A stretch of DNA of 64,000 nucleotides from Prevotella sp. Rep29 (GCF_019551475.1 NZ_CP047159.1:1860001-1924000), one strand, 5' to 3'. Counted from the stretch's first letter, positions 25,329 through 34,592 are shown. Translations and numbers: made by a program. The notes: generated by a model from the letters alone, not told the origin.

Positions 25329-26741
25329 ATGAGGAACACGGAACGGACATTCATGCTCATGGGCATCGTGGTAACAATATTGCTGCTGATGCACCTGCTT
25401 CCTACGCTCACTATCGGCGACACGCCACTGCGGACGGTCAGCATCCTGAGCGACGTGTTCAACGGCAATGGCGAACAGGAGCATCAGGACGTGATACCCC
25501 CTCCATCCACATCGAGAAGTCTGCTGGCTGAAAAGAAGGGAAAAGAAAGGAAAGAGAAAGACACAAAGGCGGAAGACTTCAAGGAGATTGTTCCACCTGG
25601 CGTGACGATGATTGAGGATTACGGCGGCGACAACGCCGGCGGTATGGACCATTTCTACGCCATGCTCTATTCCGCAAAACTACAAAACCGCCCTGTGCGC
25701 ATCGCTTATTTCGGCGACTCGTTCATCGAAGGCGACATCTATACCTGCGACTTGCGGGAGATGCTGCAAGAAAAGTTTGGAGGAAACGGACCCGGATGGA
25801 TTGATGCGGGCAGCGTTTTCAACAAGGGATTCCGCCGCACCATCCTGCAAGACTACAGCGGAATACAGGAGTTCCAAATCGTGAAAAAAACGTTCGACCT
25901 GAAAGTGCAAGGCATGAACCAACGCTACTTCATCCCTTCAGAAGGCAGCCGAATCAACACAAGGGCTACACGCCACATGGCTCACGCCTCAAAATGGCAG
26001 AACGCACGGCTCTTTTTCCGCACACAACAGGGTTTGACCATCAGGGTGACCAACGGTTCGCAGGAAGCGCAGACAAGCCACGCAGCAGGTTCAGGGAAAG
26101 TGCAGATGATTGAAACAAAGGGAGAGGCAGACAAAATCGGCTACTCCTTCGCCAATGTCCACAGCAAGACCTACCTCTACGGCATGGCACTGGAATCCGA
26201 CCACGGCGTGATTCTCGACAGCTACAGCATGCGCGGTTCCGCCGGATTCACACTCATTTCGATACCAGGCTCCACGCTCCACGACTTTGCCGAGCTGCGC
26301 CCCATTGACCTCTTTGTGCTCCATTTCGGACTTAACGTGATTAGTTCGAAGACCACCGAGGCATCGCTACGCCATTATTGCAAACGAATAGCAAAGGTGG
26401 TCAGCCATCTGCAACAAGCGTTCCCCTATGCTTCGTTCCTCATCGTCAGCGTGTCCGACCGCAGTCAGCGCACCGCCGAGGGCATCACCACGATGAAGGG
26501 CGTGGAAGAAATGGTTGCCTGTCAGCGCGAAATGGCTGCAGAGAAAGGCATCGCCTTCTTCGACCTATTCACGGCAATGGGCGGACGGGGAAGCATGAAA
26601 AAGCTGGTGGACAGCAACTCTGCAAACAAAGACTATACGCACATCAACCTGAAAGGCGGGAAGATAATCGCCGAACATCTTTTCAAGTCGATGGTGGCAG
26701 GTTATGACAACTACGTGAGACGCAATACAAAAAAGAACTGA
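25329..26741 (+). CDS. Membrane-anchored SGNH/GDSL hydrolase-like protein
   Basis: A 470-residue protein with one N-terminal membrane segment (about 8-28), a ~60-residue Lys/Glu-rich linker and a periplasmic SGNH domain. Motif I is VRIAYFGDSFIEGD with Ser131; a Gly-containing block follows (GNGPGWIDAG); the Asn block is LHFGLNVISS (about 336-345); and the His near the C-terminus is in YTHINLKGG. It overlaps by context with the downstream MBOAT acyltransferase 2 nt later. Such pairs transfer acetyl from a cytosolic donor across the membrane (MBOAT) to a polysaccharide, using the SGNH partner, as in AlgI-AlgJ/X or PatA-PatB. The acceptor (peptidoglycan or exopolysaccharide) is not evident. Confidence 0.85.
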   Translation: MRNTERTFMLMGIVVTILLLMHLLPTLTIGDTPLRTVSILSDVFNGNGEQEHQDVIPPPSTSRSLLAEKKGKERKEKDTKAEDFKEIVPPGVTMIEDYGGDNAGGMDHFYAMLYSAKLQNRPVRIAYFGDSFIEGDIYTCDLREMLQEKFGGNGPGWIDAGSVFNKGFRRTILQDYSGIQEFQIVKKTFDLKVQGMNQRYFIPSEGSRINTRATRHMAHASKWQNARLFFRTQQGLTIRVTNGSQEAQTSHAAGSGKVQMIETKGEADKIGYSFANVHSKTYLYGMALESDHGVILDSYSMRGSAGFTLISIPGSTLHDFAELRPIDLFVLHFGLNVISSKTTEASLRHYCKRIAKVVSHLQQAFPYASFLIVSVSDRSQRTAEGITTMKGVEEMVACQREMAAEKGIAFFDLFTAMGGRGSMKKLVDSNSANKDYTHINLKGGKIIAEHLFKSMVAGYDNYVRRNTKKN

Positions 26742-26743
26742 CG

Positions 26744-28246
26744 ATGAGCGAACTACTGAACAACCTGACAGAGATACTTAGGTACAACCCCGAACAGCCG
26801 ATGATTTTCAGCAGCGGGTTGTTCCTCTTCCTGTTCCTCGGATTCACGTTCGTCTATATGCTCCTGCGCAAAAAGCTGACGGCACGCCTGCTGTTTGTCA
26901 CAGCCTTCTCTTACTATTTCTATTATAAAAGCAGCGGATTCTATTTCTTTCTGCTTGCCCTTGTCACCGTCTGCGACTTCCTGCTCGGCAACGCCATCCA
27001 CAAGGCACGGACGGAGGGCGGTGAGAATGATGGGCGACGACGGGCAAGAATGCTGCTTTTCCTGAGCATCCTTGTCGATTTAGGACTGCTTGCTTACTTC
27101 AAATACACCAATTTCTTCGCAGGGATGTTCTCGACGATGATTGGCAACAATTTCCAGCCTTGGGACATCTTCCTGCCTGTGGGCATCAGTTTCTTCACTT
27201 TCCAAAGCATGAGCTACACCATCGACATCTACCGAGGCAAGCTCCGCCCCCTGTCCTCTGTGCTCGACTATGCTTTTTACGTGTCGTTTTTCCCGCAGCT
27301 GGTGGCTGGACCCATCGTCCGTGCGAGCGATTTCGTGCCACAAATCAGGAAACCGCTTTGCATCACTCGCGAGATGTTCGCAAGAGGAGTCTATTTCATC
27401 CTTATCGGATTGTTCAAGAAAGCGGTGATTTCCGACTATATCAGCCTGAACTTCGTTGACCGTATCTTCGACAATCCCCATCTCTATACGGGCGTGGAAA
27501 ACCTGTTAGGTCTCTACGGATATGCCATCCAGCTCTATTGCGACTTCAGCGGTTACAGCGACATGGCTATCGGTATTGCGCTGCTGCTGGGCTTCCGCTT
27601 CCCGATGAACTTCAACGCGCCATACAAAGCCGAAAGCATTTCCGACATCTGGAGACGATGGCATATCTCCCTTTCGTCGTGGATTCGCGACTATGTTTAT
27701 ATCTCTTTAGGAGGAAACCGCTGCGGTAAGTTGCGCAACTATTGGAACATCTTCATCACAATGACGCTCTGCGGTCTATGGCACGGTGCATCGCTCAACT
27801 TTTTATTGTGGGGAGCCATCCATGGAGTGGGATGCTGCATCCACAAACTTTTCCGCATGGAGGTGTTTCATCACGATTCACACTATCACAGCAAAGGGGT
27901 GAAACGTTTCTTTGCCATCCTGCTCACGTTCCATTTCTGGGTCTTCTCGTGCATCTTTTTCCGCAACACATCGTTCGAGAATATCTATGCTCAGCTACAG
28001 CAGATGTTGACCGCATTCCACCCTGAATTGTTCCTGCAGGTGATTGAAAGCTACAAATTCGTATTCATGCTGATTGCGCTGGCTTTTGTCACCCATTATC
28101 TGCCCGACCCTTGGCAAGAGCGCATCATCGGACGAATGAAGCGAGCAAACATTTTTGTCTGTGCACTGCTCATCGTTGCAGTCATCTATATCGTCATTCA
28201 GGTGAAGAGCAGCAATATCCAGCCGTTCATCTACTTCCAGTTCTAA
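26744..28246 (+). CDS. MBOAT-family O-acyltransferase (AlgI-like)
   Basis: A 500-residue inner-membrane protein with about ten hydrophobic segments. MBOAT hallmarks: FFPQLVAGPIVRASDFVPQ (about 182-200), the QLYCDFSGYSDMAIGIALLLGFRFPMNF block, WRRWHISLSSWIRDYVYISLGGNR, and the catalytic His in TLCGLWHGASLNFLLWG (about residue 346). It moves acyl (usually acetyl) groups from a cytosolic donor to the periplasm. It starts 2 nt after the SGNH gene, which is the expected partner, so the two probably act as a polysaccharide O-acetylation unit. A bidirectional terminator follows at 28283. Confidence 0.93.
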   Translation: MSELLNNLTEILRYNPEQPMIFSSGLFLFLFLGFTFVYMLLRKKLTARLLFVTAFSYYFYYKSSGFYFFLLALVTVCDFLLGNAIHKARTEGGENDGRRRARMLLFLSILVDLGLLAYFKYTNFFAGMFSTMIGNNFQPWDIFLPVGISFFTFQSMSYTIDIYRGKLRPLSSVLDYAFYVSFFPQLVAGPIVRASDFVPQIRKPLCITREMFARGVYFILIGLFKKAVISDYISLNFVDRIFDNPHLYTGVENLLGLYGYAIQLYCDFSGYSDMAIGIALLLGFRFPMNFNAPYKAESISDIWRRWHISLSSWIRDYVYISLGGNRCGKLRNYWNIFITMTLCGLWHGASLNFLLWGAIHGVGCCIHKLFRMEVFHHDSHYHSKGVKRFFAILLTFHFWVFSCIFFRNTSFENIYAQLQQMLTAFHPELFLQVIESYKFVFMLIALAFVTHYLPDPWQERIIGRMKRANIFVCALLIVAVIYIVIQVKSSNIQPFIYFQF

Positions 28247-28282
28247 AGCGCTTCGCTAAATGACAAACGATAAATAGTTTAA

Positions 28283-28327
28283 ACAAAAAACGTCTCCCAC
28301 AGCTGTAGCCATGGGAGACGTTTTTTG
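28283..28327. terminator. Bidirectional terminator
   Basis: ACAAAAAACGTCTCCCA pairs with TGGGAGACGTTTTTTGT around a loop containing CAGCTGTAGCCA. It separates two convergent operons. Confidence 0.85.
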
Positions 28328-28345
28328 TTTCGTACAGATGGGGAA

Positions 28346-29188
28346 TCAATCTTCAGCAGGAGTTTCTTCCTCACTCTTCTTGACCGTCTTGCGGATGGCG
28401 CGCTTACGCTTCGGCTTCTCCTCAGCAACAACTTCGGGCTTAATGCCAGCCAGTTCCGGGTCAATCATAATGCGTCCGCAGTATTCGCAAACGATAATCT
28501 TCTTGTGCATCTTGATATCGAGCTGACGCTGTGGCGGAATCTTGTTGAAGCATCCTCCGCAGGCATCACGCTGCACGTACACGATACCCAGTCCGTTGCG
28601 GGCATTCTTACGTATGCGCTTGAAGCTAGTGAGCAGTCGCGGTTCGATCTGCACTTCCAATTCTTCCACATGCGCTTTCAGTTTGTCTTCCTCTTCGCGC
28701 GTCTCTTGCATGATTTCATCGAGTTCGCTCTTCTTCTCTTCAAGTGCCAACCGGCGTTCCTTGATGAGTTCTTCGGCATTCTTCTGGTCTTCTTTTTTCT
28801 CCTCGATGCGCACGAGGGCTTCCTTGATTTTCTTGTTGCAGAGCTCTATCTCAAGTGTCTGGAACTCGATTTCCTTGCTCAGCGTGTCATACTCGCGGTT
28901 GTTCTTCACATCGTTGAGCTGTGTCTGATAGCGTGTCACAAGCGACTCCGCAGTGGCGATGTCGGCTTTTTTCTGCGAGACAGCGGTCTGGAACTCTTCT
29001 ATCTCCATTTGGATTTTCTCTATACGCGTAGAAAGTCCTTCAATCTCGTCTTCCAAATCCTGTACCTCGAGTGGCAGCTCACCTCTCAATGCCCGTTTCT
29101 CGTCGATTGCCGAAAGGGTGGTTTGCAACTGATAGAGTGCCTTCAGCTTGTCTTCTACAGACAGTTCCGTTGTTTTTTTCTTTGTCAT
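28346..29188 (-). CDS. Coiled-coil protein with C4 zinc ribbon (CT398-like)
   Basis: A 280-residue soluble protein. Residues ~10-180 form a long helical hairpin (heptads rich in Glu/Lys/Leu such as DLEDEIEGLSTRIEKIQMEI), followed by a zinc ribbon with CGGC (ACGGCFNKIPPQ, about 210) and CEYC (IVCEYCGRIMIDPE, about 233). The tail is a lysine-rich low-complexity segment. This is the CT398/YbeZ-zinc-ribbon architecture widely conserved in Bacteroidetes; structures of Chlamydia CT398 link it to RpoN or secretion components, but no role is established here. Nif3 is encoded 50 nt upstream on the same strand, a common neighbourhood for this family. Confidence 0.88.
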   Translation of the reverse strand: MTKKKTTELSVEDKLKALYQLQTTLSAIDEKRALRGELPLEVQDLEDEIEGLSTRIEKIQMEIEEFQTAVSQKKADIATAESLVTRYQTQLNDVKNNREYDTLSKEIEFQTLEIELCNKKIKEALVRIEEKKEDQKNAEELIKERRLALEEKKSELDEIMQETREEEDKLKAHVEELEVQIEPRLLTSFKRIRKNARNGLGIVYVQRDACGGCFNKIPPQRQLDIKMHKKIIVCEYCGRIMIDPELAGIKPEVVAEEKPKRKRAIRKTVKKSEEETPAED

Positions 29189-29238
29189 AATCTTCTGTTT
29201 ATTTTATGATTTATATCTTTCTTTTCCGTCAATTCACA

Positions 29239-30018
29239 TCAGAGATATGTGATAGGATTGGTGTTGACCTGCGAGAGGTGGCACTTCACTTCGGGACATG
29301 CCGTTTCAATCACTTCGCAAAGCACCTCAGCGGTATATTGCTCACTCTCGTAATGACCAATGACACAGATTTGTATCTTCTGCTCATGGTCGAAGAAATC
29401 ATGATAGTGCATCTCTCCCGTCACGAACGCGTCGGCACCGGCAGCCACCGCATCGTCGAGGAGGAACGAGCCTGCGCCGCCACAAATGGCGACCTTCTCT
29501 ATCCGTCGCTGTAACAGTTCGTTTGCCTGCACACAAGCAACGCCAAACGTCCGTTTCAGCATCATGATGAATTCCTGGGCCGACAGCGGTTCCTTCAGGA
29601 GTCCCATCACGCCGCTTCCGGCATCCTCACCCGGTTTTCTGACGAAGAAGTCCACATCCTTCAAGCCCATCTTCTCTGCTATCTTGAAGTTCACTCCGCC
29701 CCGTGCATTATCCAGATTGGTATGCATCGAGACAATCGTCACGCGGTTTTCTATCGCCTTCATCACCACACGCTGCACATAGTTCACGTCGCTTATCTGA
29801 CTAAGCTTGCGGAAAATCAGCGGATGGTGGCTCACAATCAGATTGCAACCGAGCTGTATCGCCTCGTCCAGCGTCTGCTCAGTCACGTCTAAACACAACA
29901 ATGCCCCTGAGACCTCCGCCTCTGTCAATCCTACTTGCAAGCCGGCATTATCAAAGTCTTCCTGCAAGGGCAGAGGCGCGAAATGTTCAAGGGCAGCAAT
30001 TACCTCTTTTATTTTCAC
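29239..30018 (-). CDS. Nif3-like dinuclear metal-centre protein
   Basis: A 259-residue member of the Nif3/YbgI/DUF34 family, which forms hexameric rings with a two-metal site. Metal-ligand motifs are LIVSHHPLIFRK (about 59-70) and VSMHTNLDNARGG (about 96-108), plus the C-terminal GHYESEQYTAEV. The N-terminus MKIKEVIAALEHFAPLPLQEDFDNAGLQVG is canonical. The length (about 260) matches the short form without the PII-like insert. The family has been proposed as GTP cyclohydrolase or metal-stress protein; the physiological substrate is unsettled. It is encoded upstream of the zinc-ribbon gene and likely shares its transcript. Confidence 0.93.
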   Translation of the reverse strand: MKIKEVIAALEHFAPLPLQEDFDNAGLQVGLTEAEVSGALLCLDVTEQTLDEAIQLGCNLIVSHHPLIFRKLSQISDVNYVQRVVMKAIENRVTIVSMHTNLDNARGGVNFKIAEKMGLKDVDFFVRKPGEDAGSGVMGLLKEPLSAQEFIMMLKRTFGVACVQANELLQRRIEKVAICGGAGSFLLDDAVAAGADAFVTGEMHYHDFFDHEQKIQICVIGHYESEQYTAEVLCEVIETACPEVKCHLSQVNTNPITYL

Positions 30019-30143
30019 GCTGCAAAGTTACAAAAAATTCGGTTAAGTGAGAAAGAATGAGCTCGCTTTTTTCTTCGAACGAGAGAATTTTATCCAATAA
30101 ATGAGCGAAAAAACAAATTTCTTCGCTCATTTCTCTTTTCAGC

Positions 30144-30992
30144 TTACCACGCTTTCAGATTGGCTTTCGCCTCTACCCTGTTCTCGATGTCGTCGCTGAG
30201 AGCAGGAAAGAAGTCGATGCGTGTGATGCGCTCCACTTCATCGACGGTGTGCACACAATCGCTCATCGAGCGCTTCTTGCCGTCGTTCGGATAGATGAAT
30301 CCGATGGCTTTCGGAGTTCCTTTCCTGCAAAGAACAACCTTAAAGAAAGCGTCTGGTACGGGCAGACGGTTCCTGCCGATATATTTTCGGTCGGCATCTT
30401 TATAATAAACAGGTCCGCACACGATGTCCACAACTCCATACTGGCGTGCCCAGTCGCGGCACAGCATTTCCAGATCGTTCCATTCGTACTTGTTCAGGTT
30501 ATGGTTCTGCGGACAGATATTGGTAAAGAGGAACGACTGTCGCATGGCTTCGGCATCCCACTTGTTGTCGCCTGCCGGGCACATGTGTCCGCGGTCGTAG
30601 CGCGAGTTGTAGTAATCCCAATCCGTGGCACGCGGAGCCGATACGTCATTGTCTTCGGTGAACTTTTCGTCCGTGCGCTGGTTTTTCCCGTAGGTGTGGC
30701 TCTTCGTCAGATGCCATGCCACCCAGTTGGGCTGCTTCGTCTCGCGGTTATACGAGGCAGTATATCCTTTGCGTCGCAAAATCTGTTCGGGACGGTCGGT
30801 CAGCGGTGCAGGCAGTTCCATCATCTTCACATGGGGCTTCGTCTGGTTGGCAGATGCGACCTCAGTCTTTTCACCCGAGTAGAAACCATTTATTTGCGAC
30901 CCGCTCTCCGTTTGCTTGTCTTTTTTGCTGCAACCCATGCTGAACAGCAACATGGCTGTCAGCAAGAGAATACTTGTTAGCTGTTTCATCAT
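30144..30992 (-). CDS. Secreted DNA/RNA non-specific endonuclease (lipoprotein), paralogue 1
   Basis: A 282-residue lipoprotein nuclease of the NUC1/Serratia type. Residues 1-20 are a lipoprotein signal ending SMG-C21. The beta-beta-alpha-metal active site is in YNSRYDRGHMCPAGDN (the DRGH His is the base); metal-binding Asn lies in ICPQNHNLNKYEWNDLE. PNWVAWHLTKSHTYGK precedes it, as in the family. It cleaves DNA and RNA without sequence preference at the cell surface, probably for nutrient nucleotides or extracellular-DNA degradation. I take the start at 30992 (or 30989) because the upstream codons break the signal peptide. The next upstream gene on this strand is a clear paralogue, about 35 nt away. 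Confidence 0.9.
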   Translation of the reverse strand: MMKQLTSILLLTAMLLFSMGCSKKDKQTESGSQINGFYSGEKTEVASANQTKPHVKMMELPAPLTDRPEQILRRKGYTASYNRETKQPNWVAWHLTKSHTYGKNQRTDEKFTEDNDVSAPRATDWDYYNSRYDRGHMCPAGDNKWDAEAMRQSFLFTNICPQNHNLNKYEWNDLEMLCRDWARQYGVVDIVCGPVYYKDADRKYIGRNRLPVPDAFFKVVLCRKGTPKAIGFIYPNDGKKRSMSDCVHTVDEVERITRIDFFPALSDDIENRVEAKANLKAW

Positions 30993-31027
30993 CTTATTTT
31001 TGTTTATCATTCAAGAAATCGTTTTTC

Positions 31028-31936
31028 TCACCACCAGTCGTCGAGGTCGGCATCGTCGAGCAAGCGTTCGCGCACGTCGGCTGCCAACTGCGGAAAGAAG
31101 GTGATGCCTGTGATGCGCTGCACCTGTCGCAACGAGTTCACGTAGTCACCTTTCGGTCGGTTGCCCGCCTCGTTGCGATAGATGAATCCGATGGCTTTCG
31201 GGTCGTCGCCCATGCGCAACACCACTTTGAAGAAAGCTTCGGGCACAACCACCTTGTTTCTCCCGATTGTCTTATGGGCACTGCGGAAGAGAATCGGCCC
31301 GCAGACGATATAGATTTCCCCGAAACGCTTCCCCCATTTCCGGCATTGCATCTCCAGTTCGTTCCAGTCGCCACCGTTGAGATTGTGGTTCTGCGGACAC
31401 ATATTCGTAAAGAGGAAGCAGTCTTCCATTGCCTGCGCACTCCATTTGTTGTCGCCTGCCGGACACATGTGACCGCGGTCCCAACCCGAATTGTAATAGT
31501 CCTCGTTCGTGGCTCTGGGCGGTGCCACGTCTTCGTCCTCATGATATTTCACGCCCTGTCGTTTGTGAGCACCGGAAGTATGTTCGCCTTTCAATAGCCA
31601 CATTGCCCAGTTGGGCAGGCGTGTCTCACTGTTGTAAGACGTCGCATACCCCTCTCGCCACAATATCTGTTCAGGGCGGTCGGTCAGTGGTGCAGGAACC
31701 ATCCGTTGCAACTCCCTGCGCAGGTCTTCACTACGTTCCGACTCCTCGTCTGACGTATCTTCTTCCAGAACGTATATATCTTCCACATGCACCTCGCCCG
31801 ATGGATAGTCATACGTGCCACCCACCAGCGGCTTTTCGCCCTTTCCCACCCGACAAGCCGTCAGCAGCAGCACAAGCAGCACGACACATAACGGGCTGCC
31901 GGGCAACAACGGGAAAAACTGTCTTTGCCTATTCAT
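31028..31936 (-). CDS. Secreted DNA/RNA non-specific endonuclease, paralogue 2
   Basis: A 302-residue paralogue of the preceding nuclease. A signal segment (residues ~8-27, ending LLLLTAC, a lipobox) is followed by an acidic linker and the nuclease domain with PNWAMWLLKGEHTSG, YNSGWDRGHMCPAGDNKW and MCPQNHNLNGGDWNELE. The two proteins share the same motif order and most active-site residues, so this is a tandem duplication that has diverged. A TACCTTTG box (plus CAAAGGTA 31943-31950) ends only ~6 nt before the ATG at 31936, so the mRNA may be leaderless. A longer frame upstream of that ATG is antisense to aguA and not credible. Confidence 0.88.
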   Translation of the reverse strand: MNRQRQFFPLLPGSPLCVVLLVLLLTACRVGKGEKPLVGGTYDYPSGEVHVEDIYVLEEDTSDEESERSEDLRRELQRMVPAPLTDRPEQILWREGYATSYNSETRLPNWAMWLLKGEHTSGAHKRQGVKYHEDEDVAPPRATNEDYYNSGWDRGHMCPAGDNKWSAQAMEDCFLFTNMCPQNHNLNGGDWNELEMQCRKWGKRFGEIYIVCGPILFRSAHKTIGRNKVVVPEAFFKVVLRMGDDPKAIGFIYRNEAGNRPKGDYVNSLRQVQRITGITFFPQLAADVRERLLDDADLDDWW

Positions 31937-31942
31937 ATCGTG

Positions 31943-31950
31943 CAAAGGTA
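31943..31950 (-). promoter_or_regulatory. TACCTTTG -7 element, nearly abutting the nuclease start codon
   Basis: Minus-strand TACCTTTG ends six bases before the ATG at 31936, which would put transcription start at or within a few bases of the start codon. No perfect -33 match is seen. Confidence 0.5.
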
Positions 31951-32027
31951 CGAAAAAAATTAAGAGCTGAACGAAATAAAATCGCTTATTTTCTTTCATC
32001 AAAACAATTATTCTCAGAAAAACTTCG

Positions 32028-32035
32028 TATCTTTG
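32028..32035 (+). promoter_or_regulatory. TATCTTTG -7 element for aguA
   Basis: Consensus TATCTTTG 33 nt upstream of the aguA ATG (32069), divergent from the nuclease promoter. The -33 site is not obvious. Confidence 0.5.
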
Positions 32036-32068
32036 CAAGGATATCATGGATGATAACGAGAAAACGAA

Positions 32069-33130
32069 ATGAACAACAAAAAGAGCAAACGGCGGCTGCC
32101 CGCAGAATGGGAGCGACAGGGCGGTGTGCAACTGACTTGGCCTCACGCCGAGAGCGATTGGGCGCCGTACTTGGATGACATCACACGGACGTTCATCCAG
32201 TTGGCAAAAGCCATCGCGCGGTTTGAGCCCGTGCTTATCGTCGTGCCTGACGATGAACACATCCGCAGCCTCCAGACGCTGCTGCCCGAGAGAAACATCA
32301 TTTTCGTTCCATGTCCAAGCAACGACACTTGGGCGCGCGACCATGCGTTTATCACGGTGGAAGAGTGTGATGGGACACATGCCGGGAAGACGTTCCGCCT
32401 TCTTGATTTCTGCTTCAACGGCTGGGGCGACAAGTTTCCCGCTACGCTGGATAACGCCATCAACAAGCGCCTGTTTGACAGCGGCGTGTTCAATGGTGCG
32501 TATGAGAATCATCTCGACTTCGTGCTTGAGGGAGGCTCCATCGAGAGCGACGGACGGGGAACTGTCTTCACTACGGCGCAATGTCTGCTTGCTCCCCATC
32601 GAAATCAACCGCTCCACCGCAACGAGATTGATGAACAATTGTGTCAGCGACTTGGTGCCAGACGCGTCGTGTGGCTCGACCACGGAAACCTCATTGGCGA
32701 TGACACCGACGGGCATATCGACACCATCGTACGCTGTGCACCCGATGACACCCTCATATACATAAAATGTAACGACGAAAAGAATGCCCATTACGAGGAT
32801 TTCCTGCGGCTCGAGCAGCAACTCGAAACCCTGCGGACGACCGACGGACTGCCCTATCGGCTGTTGCCGCTGCCCTTCCCCGATGCCATCTGCGAGGACG
32901 GGGAGCGCTTGCCGGCAACCTACGCCAACTTCCTCATCGTCAACGGTGCCGTCATCTGTCCCACATACGCTCAGCCGGAAAATGACCGTGCGGCACTCGA
33001 AACCCTACAGCTGGCATTCCCGACACACGAAATCGTTGGTATCGACGCCCGCACCATCATCCGGCAGCATGGAAGCATACATTGTCTGACCATGCAATTC
33101 CCCGAAGGAGCCATCCATACGAACCCATAA
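32069..33130 (+). CDS. aguA: Agmatine deiminase
   Basis: Hydrolyses agmatine to N-carbamoylputrescine and ammonia, the first step of a two-step agmatine-to-putrescine route. The 353-residue protein belongs to the peptidyl-arginine-deiminase (GME) fold. Family motifs: MVQLTWPH-type start (GGVQLTWPHAESDW), NDTWARDHAF (about 88-97), FNGWGDKFP, LEGGSIESDGRGT, GHIDTIVR and the C-terminal catalytic Cys in HGSIHCLTMQFP (about residue 342). It is followed 15 nt later by aguB, the second enzyme of the route. Some relatives act on peptidyl-arginine, but the neighbour makes agmatine the likely substrate. Confidence 0.93.
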   Translation: MNNKKSKRRLPAEWERQGGVQLTWPHAESDWAPYLDDITRTFIQLAKAIARFEPVLIVVPDDEHIRSLQTLLPERNIIFVPCPSNDTWARDHAFITVEECDGTHAGKTFRLLDFCFNGWGDKFPATLDNAINKRLFDSGVFNGAYENHLDFVLEGGSIESDGRGTVFTTAQCLLAPHRNQPLHRNEIDEQLCQRLGARRVVWLDHGNLIGDDTDGHIDTIVRCAPDDTLIYIKCNDEKNAHYEDFLRLEQQLETLRTTDGLPYRLLPLPFPDAICEDGERLPATYANFLIVNGAVICPTYAQPENDRAALETLQLAFPTHEIVGIDARTIIRQHGSIHCLTMQFPEGAIHTNP

Positions 33131-33145
33131 AACACATGACAAAAG

Positions 33146-34024
33146 ATGAAAACAGGAATCATACAACAGCACAACACGACTGACATGCAGGACAACATGC
33201 AGCGCCTTGCCGAGAAAATCGCCCGACTGGCACACGACGGTGCCGAACTGATTGTGTTGCAAGAACTGCACAACGGGCTGTATTTCTGCCAAGTGGAAGA
33301 CGTCAACAACTTCAACCAGGCAGAGCCGATACCCGGTCCATCCACCGAGTTCTTCGGCAAACTGGCTAAGGAACACCACATCGTGCTCGTCACCTCGCTC
33401 TTCGAACGGCGCACTGCCGGACTCTACCACAACACGGCGGTCGTCTTCGAGCGCGACGGAAGCATCGCCGGCAAATACCGGAAGATGCACATTCCCGACG
33501 ACCCTGCCTATTACGAAAAATTCTATTTCACACCCGGCGACCTCGGATTTCGCCCAATCGACACCAGCGTCGGACGGCTAGGCGTCCTCGTTTGTTGGGA
33601 CCAGTGGTATCCGGAAGCTGCCCGCCTGATGGCGCTGCACGGTGCAGAAGTGCTCATCTACCCCACTGCCATCGGCTATGAGAGCAGCGACACGGAAGAC
33701 GAACAGGAACGGCAACGGGAAGCATGGACGACCGTTCAGCGCGGACATGCCGTAGCCAACGGACTGCCCGTCATCACCGTCAACCGCGTCGGACACGAGT
33801 CCGACCCCTCCCGACAAACAAACGGCATCGAGTTCTGGGGTTCCTCGTTCGTTGCCGGACCGCAAGGCGAACTCCTTTTCCGCGCTCCGAAGGACGAAGA
33901 GACCTGTCAACTCATCGACATCGACCTACGACGTAGCGAACAAGTGCGCCGCTGGTGGCCCTTCCTCCGCGACCGCCGCATCGACCATTACGACAACCTT
34001 CTCAAACGATTTGCCGAGGAATAA
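33146..34024 (+). CDS. aguB: N-carbamoylputrescine amidase
   Basis: A nitrilase-superfamily hydrolase that converts N-carbamoylputrescine to putrescine, CO2 and ammonia. The Glu-Lys-Cys triad is Glu40 (IVLQELHNG), Lys113 (YRKMHIPDD) and Cys150 (VLVCWDQWYPEAARLMA). Length 292 residues is typical. The C-terminal RRWWPFLRDRRIDHYDNL is characteristic of this amidase clade. It starts 15 nt after aguA, forming a two-gene operon for putrescine, which feeds polyamine synthesis (carboxyspermidine pathways in Bacteroidetes). Confidence 0.94.
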   Translation: MKTGIIQQHNTTDMQDNMQRLAEKIARLAHDGAELIVLQELHNGLYFCQVEDVNNFNQAEPIPGPSTEFFGKLAKEHHIVLVTSLFERRTAGLYHNTAVVFERDGSIAGKYRKMHIPDDPAYYEKFYFTPGDLGFRPIDTSVGRLGVLVCWDQWYPEAARLMALHGAEVLIYPTAIGYESSDTEDEQERQREAWTTVQRGHAVANGLPVITVNRVGHESDPSRQTNGIEFWGSSFVAGPQGELLFRAPKDEETCQLIDIDLRRSEQVRRWWPFLRDRRIDHYDNLLKRFAEE

Positions 34025-34054
34025 AAAGTCATGCGCATAAGAATTAAGGTGTTG

Positions 34055-34500
34055 ATTTTCCTAAAATAGCGAATCGATTATCACTTTTCTTGACAATTTT
34101 CGAGTGACGTTTTGGGTTTCTTTACAAAAATTAACGCGCTATAAGGCTGTATATTTTAGTCGGTGGACTCTCGGAAGGGCGGAAGCGTTTTGTGCGCTCC
34201 TGCGAAAAGTTTTCTGAAAATCAACGGGTTAGAAAACGAAAATTTGAGGTTTATACGGAATATATGCGAGGTCACGTTGTGAAAGTTGGACTTTCACCTC
34301 CTCAAAGTGCAACTTTTAGCAGCTAAAAGTTGTGCTTTTGCAGCCTGAAAATTTAACTTTTGGGAGCCGTTTTCATACTTTTTCGAGGAAAATCGTGCCC
34401 GTTTTGCATAATTATTCGGAAAGTTCCGTATATTCATTCAGAAACTTTCGTCTTTCGTGTAAGCATTTTTCGGGTGAAATCTTTACATTTTAACAATTAA
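34055..34500 (-). repeat. Palindrome-array element, type 2, copy 1 (~430 bp, non-coding)
   Basis: This intergenic stretch is the reverse complement of 50510-50940 with high but imperfect identity. Recognisable landmarks include GGTGGACTCTCGGAAGGGCG (34161-34180), GTGAAAGTTGGACTTTCACC, four odd palindromes around AAAAGTTG(C/T)(A/G)CTTTT (34279-34363), CGTGCCCGTTTTGCATAATT and AAATCTTTACATTTTAACAA. It has no plausible open frame. The palindromic core relates it to the type 1 elements at 22.9 and 41.3 kb. Confidence 0.85.
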
Positions 34501-34536
34501 GAGAGTACACCCTGACCAGCAATAACTAGGGGGAGA

Positions 34537-34592
34537 GACTTTAAGGACTTTAAGGACTTTAAGGACCTTAGAGACCTTAGGGACTTTAGGGA
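34537..34592. repeat. Short tandem repeat of ACTTTAAGG-type units
   Basis: About six 9-10-nt units (GGACTTTAA and variants such as GGACCTTAG) run from just after the type 2 element to the stop codon of the first AmpG-like gene. Such arrays are prone to slippage; it lies outside the coding sequence except for the last bases. Confidence 0.75.

Noticed and set aside
31937..32821. N-terminal extension of the second nuclease (frame open to 32821)
   Set aside because: Antisense to aguA; the signal peptide begins at 31936 directly after a promoter.
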